Part shown: one piece after another, positions 1 to 6,321 of the stretch
Numbering within the stretch: position 1 is the stretch's first letter
Layout of the letters: each line of letters begins with the position of its first letter
Source of the DNA: RFTU01 sp032122355
GTDB lineage: Bacteria > Pseudomonadota > Gammaproteobacteria > Burkholderiales > Burkholderiaceae_C
NCBI GenBank assembly: GCA_032122355.1
Contig: JAUMCS010000004.1
Coordinates: 1-29,002 of the forward strand
DNA length: 29,002 bases
Reading direction: 5' to 3'
Notes under the pieces: model-generated
What the model saw: only the letters and a program-made list of their open reading frames with translations
Told to the model about the DNA's origin: nothing
Databases searched by the model: none
Translations under genes and position numbers: made by a program

Positions 1-2
1 TG

Positions 3-329
3 ACGGTGAAGAAGCGGATGCGAGCGACACTCGAAGCCATCCGAGCAGTGCTGATGCGACGACGGCATGAATCCGTCGCCATTGTGGGCAAGTGGCTAAA
101 TCGCGTGGTTCAGGGATACTTCAACTATCACGCTGTGTCGGGCAATCTGTATCGTTTGGAAGGAATGCGCAGCGAAATTGGTCGCGCTTGGCGACACGCG
201 CTGATGCGTAGAAGCCAGCGACACCGTTTGCCCTGGTCCAGGTTCAGCCGTATTGCCGAGCGTTTCATTCCGCCCGTCCGCAAGATGCATCCCTATCCAG
301 AGGAGCGCTTCTATGCGTCACATACCTGA
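3..329 (+). CDS. Group II intron reverse transcriptase/maturase, C-terminal part (partial)
   Basis: This is the last ~108 residues of an intron-encoded protein that helps the intron RNA splice and copies it into DNA at new sites. The fragment matches the maturase (GIIM/domain X) end and basic tail: KKRMRATLEAIRAVLMRRR, then GKWLNRVVQGYFNYHAV, then a WxRxxRIAERFIPP segment and HPYPEERF just before the stop. The reverse transcriptase domain, including the YADD motif, would lie to the left and is not visible. The frame is open to the window edge; a GTG at 6 is in frame but is not a credible start. The stop falls a few bases before RNA domain V, as is usual in this class of element. Whether the full element is intact cannot be judged here. 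Confidence 0.85.
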   Translation, partial: TVKKRMRATLEAIRAVLMRRRHESVAIVGKWLNRVVQGYFNYHAVSGNLYRLEGMRSEIGRAWRHALMRRSQRHRLPWSRFSRIAERFIPPVRKMHPYPEERFYASHT

Positions 330-334
330 GGCAG

Positions 335-407
335 GAGCCGTATGCGGTAATTCTGCACGTACGGATCTGTGCGGGGGGCGGGGGGTGACCTCCGTCCCTA
401 CCGCAAC
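335..407 (+). ncRNA. Group II intron RNA domains V and VI
   Basis: Positions 335-367 fold as the short domain V hairpin. The 5' strand starts GAGCCGTATG with the AGC catalytic triad at 336-338, pairs with CGTACGGATC at 358-367, and has a small loop around TAATT. Domain VI follows: a run of G at about 372-385 faces CCTCCGTCCC at 389-398, with the likely branch-point A at about 400. Domain V is the most conserved part of these ribozymes, so the identification rests mainly on it. The 3' end at 407 is predicted from the branch-point spacing. Confidence 0.75.
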
Positions 408-456
408 CGTTGATCCCGCCAACACATAATACTCGTTTTTAACGAAGCCATCAATA

Positions 457-487
457 GAAAAGGCCCCCCCAGAGGAAGGCCTTTTTT
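457..487 (-). terminator. Rho-independent terminator of groESL
   Basis: AAAAGGCC at 457-464 and GGCCTTTTTT at 478-487 form the outer stem, extended inward by the C-run against the AGAGGAAG side with G-T pairs. Read leftward it follows the groEL stop by about 50 bp and ends in a T run (TTTTCT). It has a T run on both strands, so it may also stop transcripts arriving from the group II intron on the plus strand. Confidence 0.75.
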
Positions 488-536
488 GGAGCCAGAGCTC
501 AGAGCAAGAGTTGATGTAATCAGCCCCGCATAGACA

Positions 537-2186
537 TTACATGTCCATGCCGCCCATTCCGCCCATACCACCCATGCCGCCACCAGGCATGCCCACGGGG
601 GCTTCTTCCTTCGGTGCTTCAGCAACCATGGCTTCGGTTGTGAGCATCAACGAAGCCACTGACGCAGCATTTTGCAATGCGGTACGTGTGACTTTGGTGG
701 GGTCAAGGATACCCATTTCGATCATGTCGCCATAGGTGTCGTTGGCGGCGTTAAAGCCGTAGTTGCCCTTGCCTGCCATAACGGCATTGACCACCACACT
801 GGGCTCACCACCAGCGTTGTAAACGATTTCACGTAAAGGCGCTTCAATGGCTTTTAACACCAACTTGATGCCTGCATCTTGGTCAGCGTTGTCACCTTTG
901 ATGTCGCCGGCGTTTTGGCGCGCACGTAACAGTGCCACACCGCCGCCAGCCACAATGCCTTCTTCCACCGCAGCGCGAGTGGCGTGCAATGCATCTTCAA
1001 CACGGGCTTTTTTCTCTTTCATCTCAACTTCGGTTGCTGCGCCGACACGAATCACTGCCACACCGCCAGCCAATTTGGCTACGCGCTCTTGCAGTTTTTC
1101 ACGGTCGTAGTCAGAAGAGGCTTCTTCGATTTGAACGCGGATTTGTTTCACACGTGCTTCAATTTCAGCAGCAGCACCCGTGCCATCAATGATGGTGGTG
1201 TTTTCTTTACCTACTTCGATGCGCTTGGCTTGGCCAAGATCGGTCAATTGCACCTTATCCAGTGTTAAACCCACTTCTTCGGCAATCACTTTGCCGCCGG
1301 TGAGGATAGCAATGTCTTCGAGCATGGCTTTGCGGCGATCGCCAAAGCCAGGTGCCTTGACAGCAACCACTTTCAAAATACCGCGGATGGTGTTGACCAC
1401 CAAAGTGGCCAAGGCTTCGCCTTCGACATCTTCAGCAATGATTAACAGCGGACGACCTGCCTTAGCGACTTGCTCAAGAGTAGGCAGTAAATCGCGGATG
1501 TTGCTGATTTTTTTATCGAACAACAACACAAACGGATTTTCCAGAATGGCTGCTTGCTTATCGGGGTTGTTGATGAAGTAAGGGCTGAGATAGCCGCGGT
1601 CAAACTGCATACCTTCGACTACATCGAGTTCGTTGTCAAGGCTCTTGCCGTCTTCCACGGTGATCACGCCTTCTTTACCCACTTTGTCCATGGCATTGGC
1701 AATGATGTCGCCAATAGATGTATCAGAGTTGGCGGAAATGGCGCCGACTTGGGCGATTTCTTTGGAAGTGGTGGTTGCTTTGGAAGCTTTTTTGAGTTGC
1801 TCAACTAAAGCATGCACGGCCTTGTCAATACCGCGTTTGAGGTCCATGGGGTTCATGCCTGCAGCCACATACTTCATGCCTTCACGCACAATGGATTGTG
1901 CTAAGACGGTTGCAGTGGTGGTGCCATCGCCAGCGTTGTCAGAGGTCTTGGAAGCAACTTCCTTGACCATTTGAGCGCCCATGTTTTGGAGCTTGTCTTT
2001 GAGCTCGATTTCTTTGGCCACAGAAACACCGTCTTTGGTGACGGTGGGGGCGCCAAAGCTGCGCTCTAGTACGACATTACGGCCTTTGGGGCCTAAGGTT
2101 ACTTTAACGGCATTAGCGAGAATATTCACGCCTTCCACCATGCGGGCACGTGCTTCCCCGCCAAAAAAAACGTCTTTTGCTGCCAT
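537..2186 (-). CDS. groEL: Chaperonin GroEL (60 kDa, Hsp60)
   Basis: This is the large subunit of the cytosolic chaperonin: a double ring of seven subunits that encloses unfolded proteins and uses ATP, with GroES as lid. The 549-residue protein has the family's length and begins MAAKDVFFGGEAR. It carries the ATP-binding segments KVTLGPKGRNVV and AGDGTTTATVLA near residue 90, the GGVAVIRVGAATEVE segment, and the typical C-terminal Gly-Met tail (repeats of GGM ending MDM). A GGAG ribosome site lies 6-9 nt before the ATG. It is the second gene of groES-groEL, 35 bp after groES, and shares its heat-shock promoter and CIRCE operator. It is followed by a clear hairpin terminator. Nothing is missing. 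Confidence 0.99.
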   Translation of the reverse strand: MAAKDVFFGGEARARMVEGVNILANAVKVTLGPKGRNVVLERSFGAPTVTKDGVSVAKEIELKDKLQNMGAQMVKEVASKTSDNAGDGTTTATVLAQSIVREGMKYVAAGMNPMDLKRGIDKAVHALVEQLKKASKATTTSKEIAQVGAISANSDTSIGDIIANAMDKVGKEGVITVEDGKSLDNELDVVEGMQFDRGYLSPYFINNPDKQAAILENPFVLLFDKKISNIRDLLPTLEQVAKAGRPLLIIAEDVEGEALATLVVNTIRGILKVVAVKAPGFGDRRKAMLEDIAILTGGKVIAEEVGLTLDKVQLTDLGQAKRIEVGKENTTIIDGTGAAAEIEARVKQIRVQIEEASSDYDREKLQERVAKLAGGVAVIRVGAATEVEMKEKKARVEDALHATRAAVEEGIVAGGGVALLRARQNAGDIKGDNADQDAGIKLVLKAIEAPLREIVYNAGGEPSVVVNAVMAGKGNYGFNAANDTYGDMIEMGILDPTKVTRTALQNAASVASLMLTTEAMVAEAPKEEAPVGMPGGGMGGMGGMGGMDM

Positions 2187-2221
2187 TTTGTATTCTCCGA
2201 ATTAAGAAATGAATGTGAGGA

Positions 2222-2512
2222 TTATTTTTCAACCACAGCGAAGAGATCTTCTTCACGCATGACCAACAGCTCTTCGCCATCAACCTTCACCGATTGACCA
2301 CTGTATTTTCCAAATAAAACGCGGTCACCGACTTTGACATTTAAAGCGACAAAGTCACCCTTTTCGTTACGCTTGCCCGGGCCAATAGCCAGCACCTCGC
2401 CTTGATCAGGCTTTTCAGCGGCGTTATCGGGGATAACGATGCCAGAGGCAGTTTTGGTTTCATTTTCTAAGCGCTTGACGATCACACGATCGTGCAGGGG
2501 GCGAAGCTTCAT
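2222..2512 (-). CDS. groES: Co-chaperonin GroES (10 kDa)
   Basis: This is the seven-subunit lid of the GroEL chamber. The 96-residue protein starts MKLRPLHDRVIVKRLE and contains the mobile-loop region around ETKTASGIVIPDNA, the GKRNEKGD segment and the GEELLVMREEDLFAVVE end, all standard for the family. The reading frame is open 24 codons further upstream, but ATG 2512 is chosen because AAGGAG stands 6 nt before it and because family members begin here. It is the first gene of groESL and lies directly downstream of the CIRCE/sigma-32 control region. Confidence 0.98.
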   Translation of the reverse strand: MKLRPLHDRVIVKRLENETKTASGIVIPDNAAEKPDQGEVLAIGPGKRNEKGDFVALNVKVGDRVLFGKYSGQSVKVDGEELLVMREEDLFAVVEK

Positions 2513-2577
2513 TGCATCTCCTTGAGTGAAAAAGTAAATAAAAGAATCAGCCTTCTCATTTGATGTAGGCCATTGCT

Positions 2578-2604
2578 TTGGCACTCATCATGGCCGAGTG
2601 CTAA
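2578..2604 (-). promoter_or_regulatory. CIRCE operator (HrcA binding site)
   Basis: The inverted repeat TTGGCACTC-N9-GAGTGCTAA differs from the consensus TTAGCACTC-N9-GAGTGCTAA by a single base. It lies between the predicted transcription start (about 2606) and groES, at the start of the untranslated leader, where HrcA binding would block transcription when cells are not stressed. HrcA itself is not encoded in the window. Confidence 0.93.
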
Positions 2605-2610
2605 CAATTC

Positions 2611-2639
2611 ATTATAGGGGCGATATCTAAGCCTTCAAG
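2611..2639 (-). promoter_or_regulatory. groESL heat-shock promoter (sigma-32 type, overlapping sigma-70 type)
   Basis: Read on the minus strand, CTTGAA (2639-2634) and CCCCTATA (2620-2613) are 13 bp apart, which fits sigma-32 promoters (CTTGAA, then CCCCATnT). The same bases also give TTGAAG, a 16-bp spacer and a perfect TATAAT (2616-2611), that is, a housekeeping promoter. The start point would be near 2606, so the CIRCE operator begins at about +2. This predicts basal, sigma-32-activated and HrcA-repressed expression from one site. Confidence 0.75.
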
Positions 2640-2806
2640 AGGGGGAGCGCAAAAAAGAATCTCATTTATCGGTCCTGTTCAATATCTTGATTTTTCACTT
2701 TCTTATGCGCTTATAAGTTGTTCATTTCAAACGAAATATTTTTTCATATTTGGCGCGTAGATGCGCTCCAAGTGATTGATTGAATTGATTTTTTTTGGAA
2801 TTCTCT
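2640..2806. other. Intergenic spacer between divergent groESL and dcw promoters
   Basis: This is AT-rich sequence with no credible reading frame. I see only short inverted repeats (for example TTTCAAACGAAA and GCGCGTAGATGCGC around 2727-2766) and a GATTGATTGAATTGATT run; no assigned function. It separates the two divergent control regions of the 386-bp groES-mraZ gap. Confidence 0.5.
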
Positions 2807-2835
2807 TTGACAAAGTGCAAAGTTTGAGGTAAAGT
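2807..2835 (+). promoter_or_regulatory. Main promoter of the dcw cluster (Pmra)
   Basis: A perfect -35 box TTGACA (2807-2812) is followed after exactly 17 bp by TAAAGT (2830-2835), a 4/6 match to the -10 box. It is the only strong sigma-70 promoter seen upstream of mraZ, and the run of overlapping genes downstream suggests it drives much of the cluster. The first GTGG box of the probable MraZ operator overlaps the -10 box. Confidence 0.8.
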
Positions 2836-2870
2836 GGGGTAAAGTGGTTTTTTGTGGCTAATTGTGGTTT
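2831..2870 (+). promoter_or_regulatory. Probable MraZ operator: four GTGG boxes at 10-bp period
   Basis: GTGG occurs at 2834, 2844, 2854 and 2864, exactly one helical turn apart. The first two boxes sit in AAAGTGG and the last two in TTTGTGG and ATTGTGG. MraZ proteins from several bacteria bind tandem TGG/GTG-type repeats with 9-10 bp spacing before their own gene. Here the boxes start within the -10 element and run over the start point, a position suited to autorepression of the cluster. Confidence 0.82.
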
Positions 2871-2898
2871 GTGATAGGGAAATAAGTAGGGGCGGGTA

Positions 2899-3333
2899 GT
2901 GGTGGTGTTTCAGGGCTGTTCAGCATTGACTTTAGATGGCAAGGGGCGGGTAACCGTACCTGCACGCCATCGTGATGTGTTGGCCACTGCTGTGCAAACT
3001 CAACTTACGATCACCAAGCATCCATCGGGCTGCTTATTGGTGTTTCCGCGTCCGGCATGGGAGCAATTTCGGGAAAAGCTGCTTTCTCTGCCTTTGGCTG
3101 CCGAAGGCTGGCGACGGATTTTTCTGGGTAGTGCGATGGATGTGGATGTGGACTCGGGTGCGCGAGTTTTGATTGCTCCTGAGTTGCGCACCTGGGCTGG
3201 ATTAGATCGCGAAGTGATGCTCATTGGTATGGGGTCGCGATTGGAGCTATGGGATGCGCAGCGCTATGCTGTTCATGAGGCACAAACAATTGCTCAAGGT
3301 ATGCCAGATGCACTGAAGGACTATGTTATCTAA
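2899..3333 (+). CDS. mraZ: Transcriptional regulator MraZ
   Basis: This is a DNA-binding protein of the AbrB/MraZ fold that controls the dcw cluster and forms a ring oligomer. The 144 residues have two MraZ half-domains, each with the conserved DxxxR motif: LDGKGRVTVPARHR near residue 12 and VDSGARVLIAPELR near residue 86. Three GTG codons in a row (2899, 2902, 2905) could start it. GTG 2899 is preferred because AGGGG lies 6 nt upstream; GTG 2905 would give the family-like N-terminus MFQG. It is the first gene of the cluster, lies just below the GTGG repeats, and overlaps rsmH by 1 bp (TAATG). Confidence 0.96.
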   Translation: MVVFQGCSALTLDGKGRVTVPARHRDVLATAVQTQLTITKHPSGCLLVFPRPAWEQFREKLLSLPLAAEGWRRIFLGSAMDVDVDSGARVLIAPELRTWAGLDREVMLIGMGSRLELWDAQRYAVHEAQTIAQGMPDALKDYVI

Positions 3334-4304
3334 TGTCGACTCATGTGCCCGCCCCCCATGTGCCGGTGTTGCTGCACGAGACGGTTTCTGCGCTCAATGC
3401 GCAGGCCGCAGGCATTTATGTCGATGGCACTTTTGGTCGTGGCGGACACAGCCGTTATTTGCTGCAAAGCCCTTGCGCTCGGTTGATTGCATTCGACAAA
3501 GATCCCGTTGCCGTGGATTATGCCTTGCAAGGCCCGCAGGCTATTCAGGATGGGCGTTTTCAGATTTGTCACGCCAGTTTTGCGGACATGCAAATGCAGC
3601 TACAAGATTTGGGGATTACTCAGGTTCAGGGGGTGATGCTCGATTTGGGTGTGAGTTCGCCGCAGATCGATACCCCGGAGCGGGGCTTCAGCTTTCGTCA
3701 CGATGGCCCGCTGGATATGCGTATGAATTCGCAGATGGGTATGACTGCCGCCGAGTTTTTGGAGCAAGCCCCCGAGAGGCAGATTGCGCAGGTAATTCGT
3801 GATTATGGCGAAGAACGGTTTGCTGGGGCGATTGCAAAGGCGATTGTGGCTTGCCGAGAGGCAGGACAAAGGCTGCGCAGTACCCGTGCACTGGCCGAGC
3901 TCGTGGGTCGGGTGGTCAAAACCCGCGAACCCGGGAAAGACCCCGCCACGCGCACGTTTCAGGCTCTTCGGATTCACGTCAATGCCGAACTCGAAGAGCT
4001 CCAGCAGGGCCTCAAAGCTGCTGCACAAATATTGGCTCCGGCGGGGCGCATCGCTGTGATCAGTTTCCACTCCCTTGAAGATCGCATCGTGAAATCGTTT
4101 TTTGCTCAATATAGTCGCTTTGAACTAGATAGGCGTATGCCTTTTGTGATGCCCCCCGATATGCCATTGAAATTGGTGGCGCGAATCAAACCCGGTGACG
4201 AGGAAGTGGCTGCGAATCCACGAGCTCGGTCGGCGGTTTTACGGGTGGCCGAACGTACCCATGCCCCTTGGGTTGAAATGGATCAACGCGGGGGTGTGCG
4301 GTGA
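3333..4304 (+). CDS. rsmH: 16S rRNA (cytosine-1402-N4)-methyltransferase RsmH (MraW)
   Basis: This enzyme uses S-adenosylmethionine to methylate N4 of C1402 in 16S rRNA, in the ribosomal P site. The 323-residue protein matches the family's length. It starts with HVPVLLHETVSAL and has the SAM-binding loop YVDGTFGRGGHS (about residues 30-40), LDLGVSSPQIDTPERGFSF, the LRIHVNAELEEL helix and the ISFHSLEDRIVKSFF motif near the C-terminus. It starts within the mraZ stop and ends within the ftsL start (4-bp GTGA overlap), so the three are probably translationally coupled. Confidence 0.98.
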   Translation: MSTHVPAPHVPVLLHETVSALNAQAAGIYVDGTFGRGGHSRYLLQSPCARLIAFDKDPVAVDYALQGPQAIQDGRFQICHASFADMQMQLQDLGITQVQGVMLDLGVSSPQIDTPERGFSFRHDGPLDMRMNSQMGMTAAEFLEQAPERQIAQVIRDYGEERFAGAIAKAIVACREAGQRLRSTRALAELVGRVVKTREPGKDPATRTFQALRIHVNAELEELQQGLKAAAQILAPAGRIAVISFHSLEDRIVKSFFAQYSRFELDRRMPFVMPPDMPLKLVARIKPGDEEVAANPRARSAVLRVAERTHAPWVEMDQRGGVR

Positions 4305-4585
4305 ATCGCATCAACTTTCTGCTCTTGGCGGCCTTGATGGTTAGCAGTATGGGCATGGTGCAAATTGCGTATGAAGATAGGCGCTTGTTTGCTGCCACAG
4401 AAAAAGCCAAGGCCGAGGCCGCTCGGCTCAAAATCGAGGAAATTAGGCTTTTGGCTATGAGAGAAGAGCAGGCCACGCACTTGCGCATCGATAAGGTTGC
4501 GCGCGAGCGTTTGCATATGCAAACCGCCACGCCTGCGGTGACTTTGTATATGGATGCCGCCGCATCTCAGGTGGTTGCGCCATGA
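4301..4585 (+). CDS. ftsL: Cell division protein FtsL
   Basis: This is a small bitopic inner-membrane protein of the FtsQLB complex that activates septal peptidoglycan synthesis by FtsWI. The 94 residues have a transmembrane helix at about 4-22 (FLLLAALMVSSMGMVQIAY region) and then a charged, coiled-coil periplasmic stretch (EKAKAEAARLKIEEIRLL). Sequence identity in this family is low, so topology, size and position between rsmH and ftsI carry the call. It starts with GTG overlapping the rsmH stop and overlaps ftsI by ATGA. Confidence 0.93.
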   Translation: MNRINFLLLAALMVSSMGMVQIAYEDRRLFAATEKAKAEAARLKIEEIRLLAMREEQATHLRIDKVARERLHMQTATPAVTLYMDAAASQVVAP

Positions 4586-6321
4586 GCTATGTTTCTAGCC
4601 CTTTGCTGACTTCACCTACACCGGCATGGCGAGAGCGATTGCTGATGGTTCTAGCAGGTTGCGTTGCACTGGCTTGGATTGGAAGATCTGCGTACATTCA
4701 GTTGATACGGCCTGATTTTTATCAAGAGGAAGGTGAGAAGCGCTACAACCACCATCAAACCTTACCCGCCAATCGGGGGCGAATTTTGGATCGTCACGGT
4801 AATATGTTGGCCGGCAGTGTAGCCGTGCCTTCGATTTGGGTGGATCCCAAGGAATTTGTCGCTACATCTGCTGAACGGAAAAAATTGGCTCTCGCATTAC
4901 AAATTTCGTTAGAAGAGCTCAATCGAAAAGTCAAAGATGATGAGTCGCGTTTTGCCTGGCTTAAGCGATTTGTCGATCCTGCAGTGGCTGAACAGGTTTT
5001 GGCATTGCGAATCCGTGGGGTGGGGCAGCGTCGAGAGTTCCAGCGTTCATACCCAGAAGGGGAGTCGGCGGCCCATGTGGTGGGCTTTACCAATGCCGAT
5101 GATAGAGGGCAAGAGGGTATTGAGCTGGCCTTTGAAAAGCATTTAGTGGGTACCCACGGTTCAAGGCTGGTGATTAAAGATCGTACAGGGCGTACCGTGG
5201 AAGATGGTGGAGAGGTGGTCGAGCCTGTGGATGGGCAAGATGTCCATTTGTCGATTGATTCTAAGATCCAGTTTTTTGCCTATCAGCGTGTGCGTCAAGC
5301 GGTTCAGGAGCACAAAGCTCAATCAGGCAGTGTGGTGGTGCTCGATGCCAAAAGTGGCGAGGTGCTGGCCTTGGCCAACTACCCCAGCTATGACCCTTTG
5401 GAAAAACAACATCGTACCGGAGCTCAGATCAGAAACCGCGCCCTGACGGATATTTTTGAGCCGGGATCAACGATAAAGCCCTTGGTTGTAGGCTGGGCTT
5501 TAGAAACCAAACGTGTGACACCCCAAACGCCTATTAACTCATCTCCGGGCAGCATGGTGGTTGGGGGGGTGCCTATACGCGATTCTCATCCCAATGGTTA
5601 TCTCAGTGTGCAGCAAGTGATTCAAAAATCTAGCAACGTGGGCACTGTTCGGATGGCGATGCAAATGACACCGAAAGAGCTATGGGAGTTGTACGCACAG
5701 CTGGGCATCGGGCACCGCCCCAATATCGAGTTTCCGGGGGCTGTAACCGGTCGCTTGCGTGCTTACAAGACCTGGAGGCCGATTGAGCAAGCCACCATGT
5801 CGTATGGCTACGGTTTGTCGGTGAGTTTGTTTCAATTGGCTCAGGCCTACACCGTGTTCGCCAATGATGGCGAACTCATTCCCCTGTCTGTGTTGCATCA
5901 AGAAAAGCCCAAAACAGGATATCGAATTTTCTCGCCGCAAACCACGAGTGAGGTGCTGACCATGTTGGAAATGGTGACCAGCCCTGGAGGTACTGCGACG
6001 AAGGCACAAACCGCAGGCTACAGCGTGGGCGGGAAAACCGGAACGGCTAAAAAGAATGAAGGTAGAGGCTATGCCAGTAACCGCTATCGTGCTTGGTTTG
6101 TGGGATTGGCGCCCGTGCGCCATCCGCGCATTGTGGTGGCGGTGATGGTCGATGAGCCCAGTGCAGGTGTGTTTTATGGTGGAGAAGTCGCAGCGCCGGT
6201 GTTTAGTCAGGTGGCCGGCCAAACGCTGCGTATTTTGGGAGTGCCCCCTGATTTAGAGGTAAAAAATCAGGTGCTTGCACTGCGTCCAGATGTCTCGTTG
6301 CAGCAGGAGAGCCTGAGATGA
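4582..6321 (+). CDS. ftsI: Septal peptidoglycan transpeptidase FtsI (PBP3)
   Basis: This is the class B penicillin-binding protein that cross-links new septal peptidoglycan with FtsW. Its 579 residues comprise a short cytoplasmic tail, one membrane helix at about 20-40, the pedestal domain with the NRGRILDRHG segment, and the transpeptidase domain. The active-site motifs are all present: S296-T-I-K299 (in EPGSTIKP), S350-S-N352, and K485-T-G487 (in GGKTGTAKK). The start ATG overlaps the ftsL stop and the end overlaps murE (both 4 bp). No defect seen. Confidence 0.98.
   Translation: MSYVSSPLLTSPTPAWRERLLMVLAGCVALAWIGRSAYIQLIRPDFYQEEGEKRYNHHQTLPANRGRILDRHGNMLAGSVAVPSIWVDPKEFVATSAERKKLALALQISLEELNRKVKDDESRFAWLKRFVDPAVAEQVLALRIRGVGQRREFQRSYPEGESAAHVVGFTNADDRGQEGIELAFEKHLVGTHGSRLVIKDRTGRTVEDGGEVVEPVDGQDVHLSIDSKIQFFAYQRVRQAVQEHKAQSGSVVVLDAKSGEVLALANYPSYDPLEKQHRTGAQIRNRALTDIFEPGSTIKPLVVGWALETKRVTPQTPINSSPGSMVVGGVPIRDSHPNGYLSVQQVIQKSSNVGTVRMAMQMTPKELWELYAQLGIGHRPNIEFPGAVTGRLRAYKTWRPIEQATMSYGYGLSVSLFQLAQAYTVFANDGELIPLSVLHQEKPKTGYRIFSPQTTSEVLTMLEMVTSPGGTATKAQTAGYSVGGKTGTAKKNEGRGYASNRYRAWFVGLAPVRHPRIVVAVMVDEPSAGVFYGGEVAAPVFSQVAGQTLRILGVPPDLEVKNQVLALRPDVSLQQESLR

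Larger units (their letters stand above)
1..407 (+). mobile_element. 3' end of a group II intron (left part outside window)
   Basis: This is the 3' part of a retrotransposing group II intron. What is seen is the C-terminus of an intron-encoded reverse transcriptase/maturase, followed directly by a sequence that folds as catalytic domain V and then a G-rich/C-rich domain VI hairpin. A bulged-type adenosine near position 400 sits 7 nt before an AC dinucleotide (406-407), which fits the usual 3' splice boundary, so the intron probably ends at about 407. The 5' end and 5' exon are outside the window. The element lies about 50 bp beyond the groEL terminator and runs towards it. The exact boundary is inferred. 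Confidence 0.8.

Noticed and set aside
1180..1974. Open frames on the plus strand opposite groEL
   Set aside because: They are shadows of groEL codons; GroEL is full length on the minus strand.
2831..2870. The GTGG repeats as a CRISPR or tandem-repeat array
   Set aside because: The units are only 10 bp with four copies and overlap a promoter, which fits an operator and not a CRISPR.
3600..4109. 169-codon open frame antisense to rsmH
   Set aside because: The RsmH frame is complete and well conserved; the antisense frame shows no recognisable motif.
5680..6222. 180-codon open frame antisense to ftsI
   Set aside because: The plus strand carries the ftsI transpeptidase domain (SSN to KTG); the antisense frame is composition-driven.
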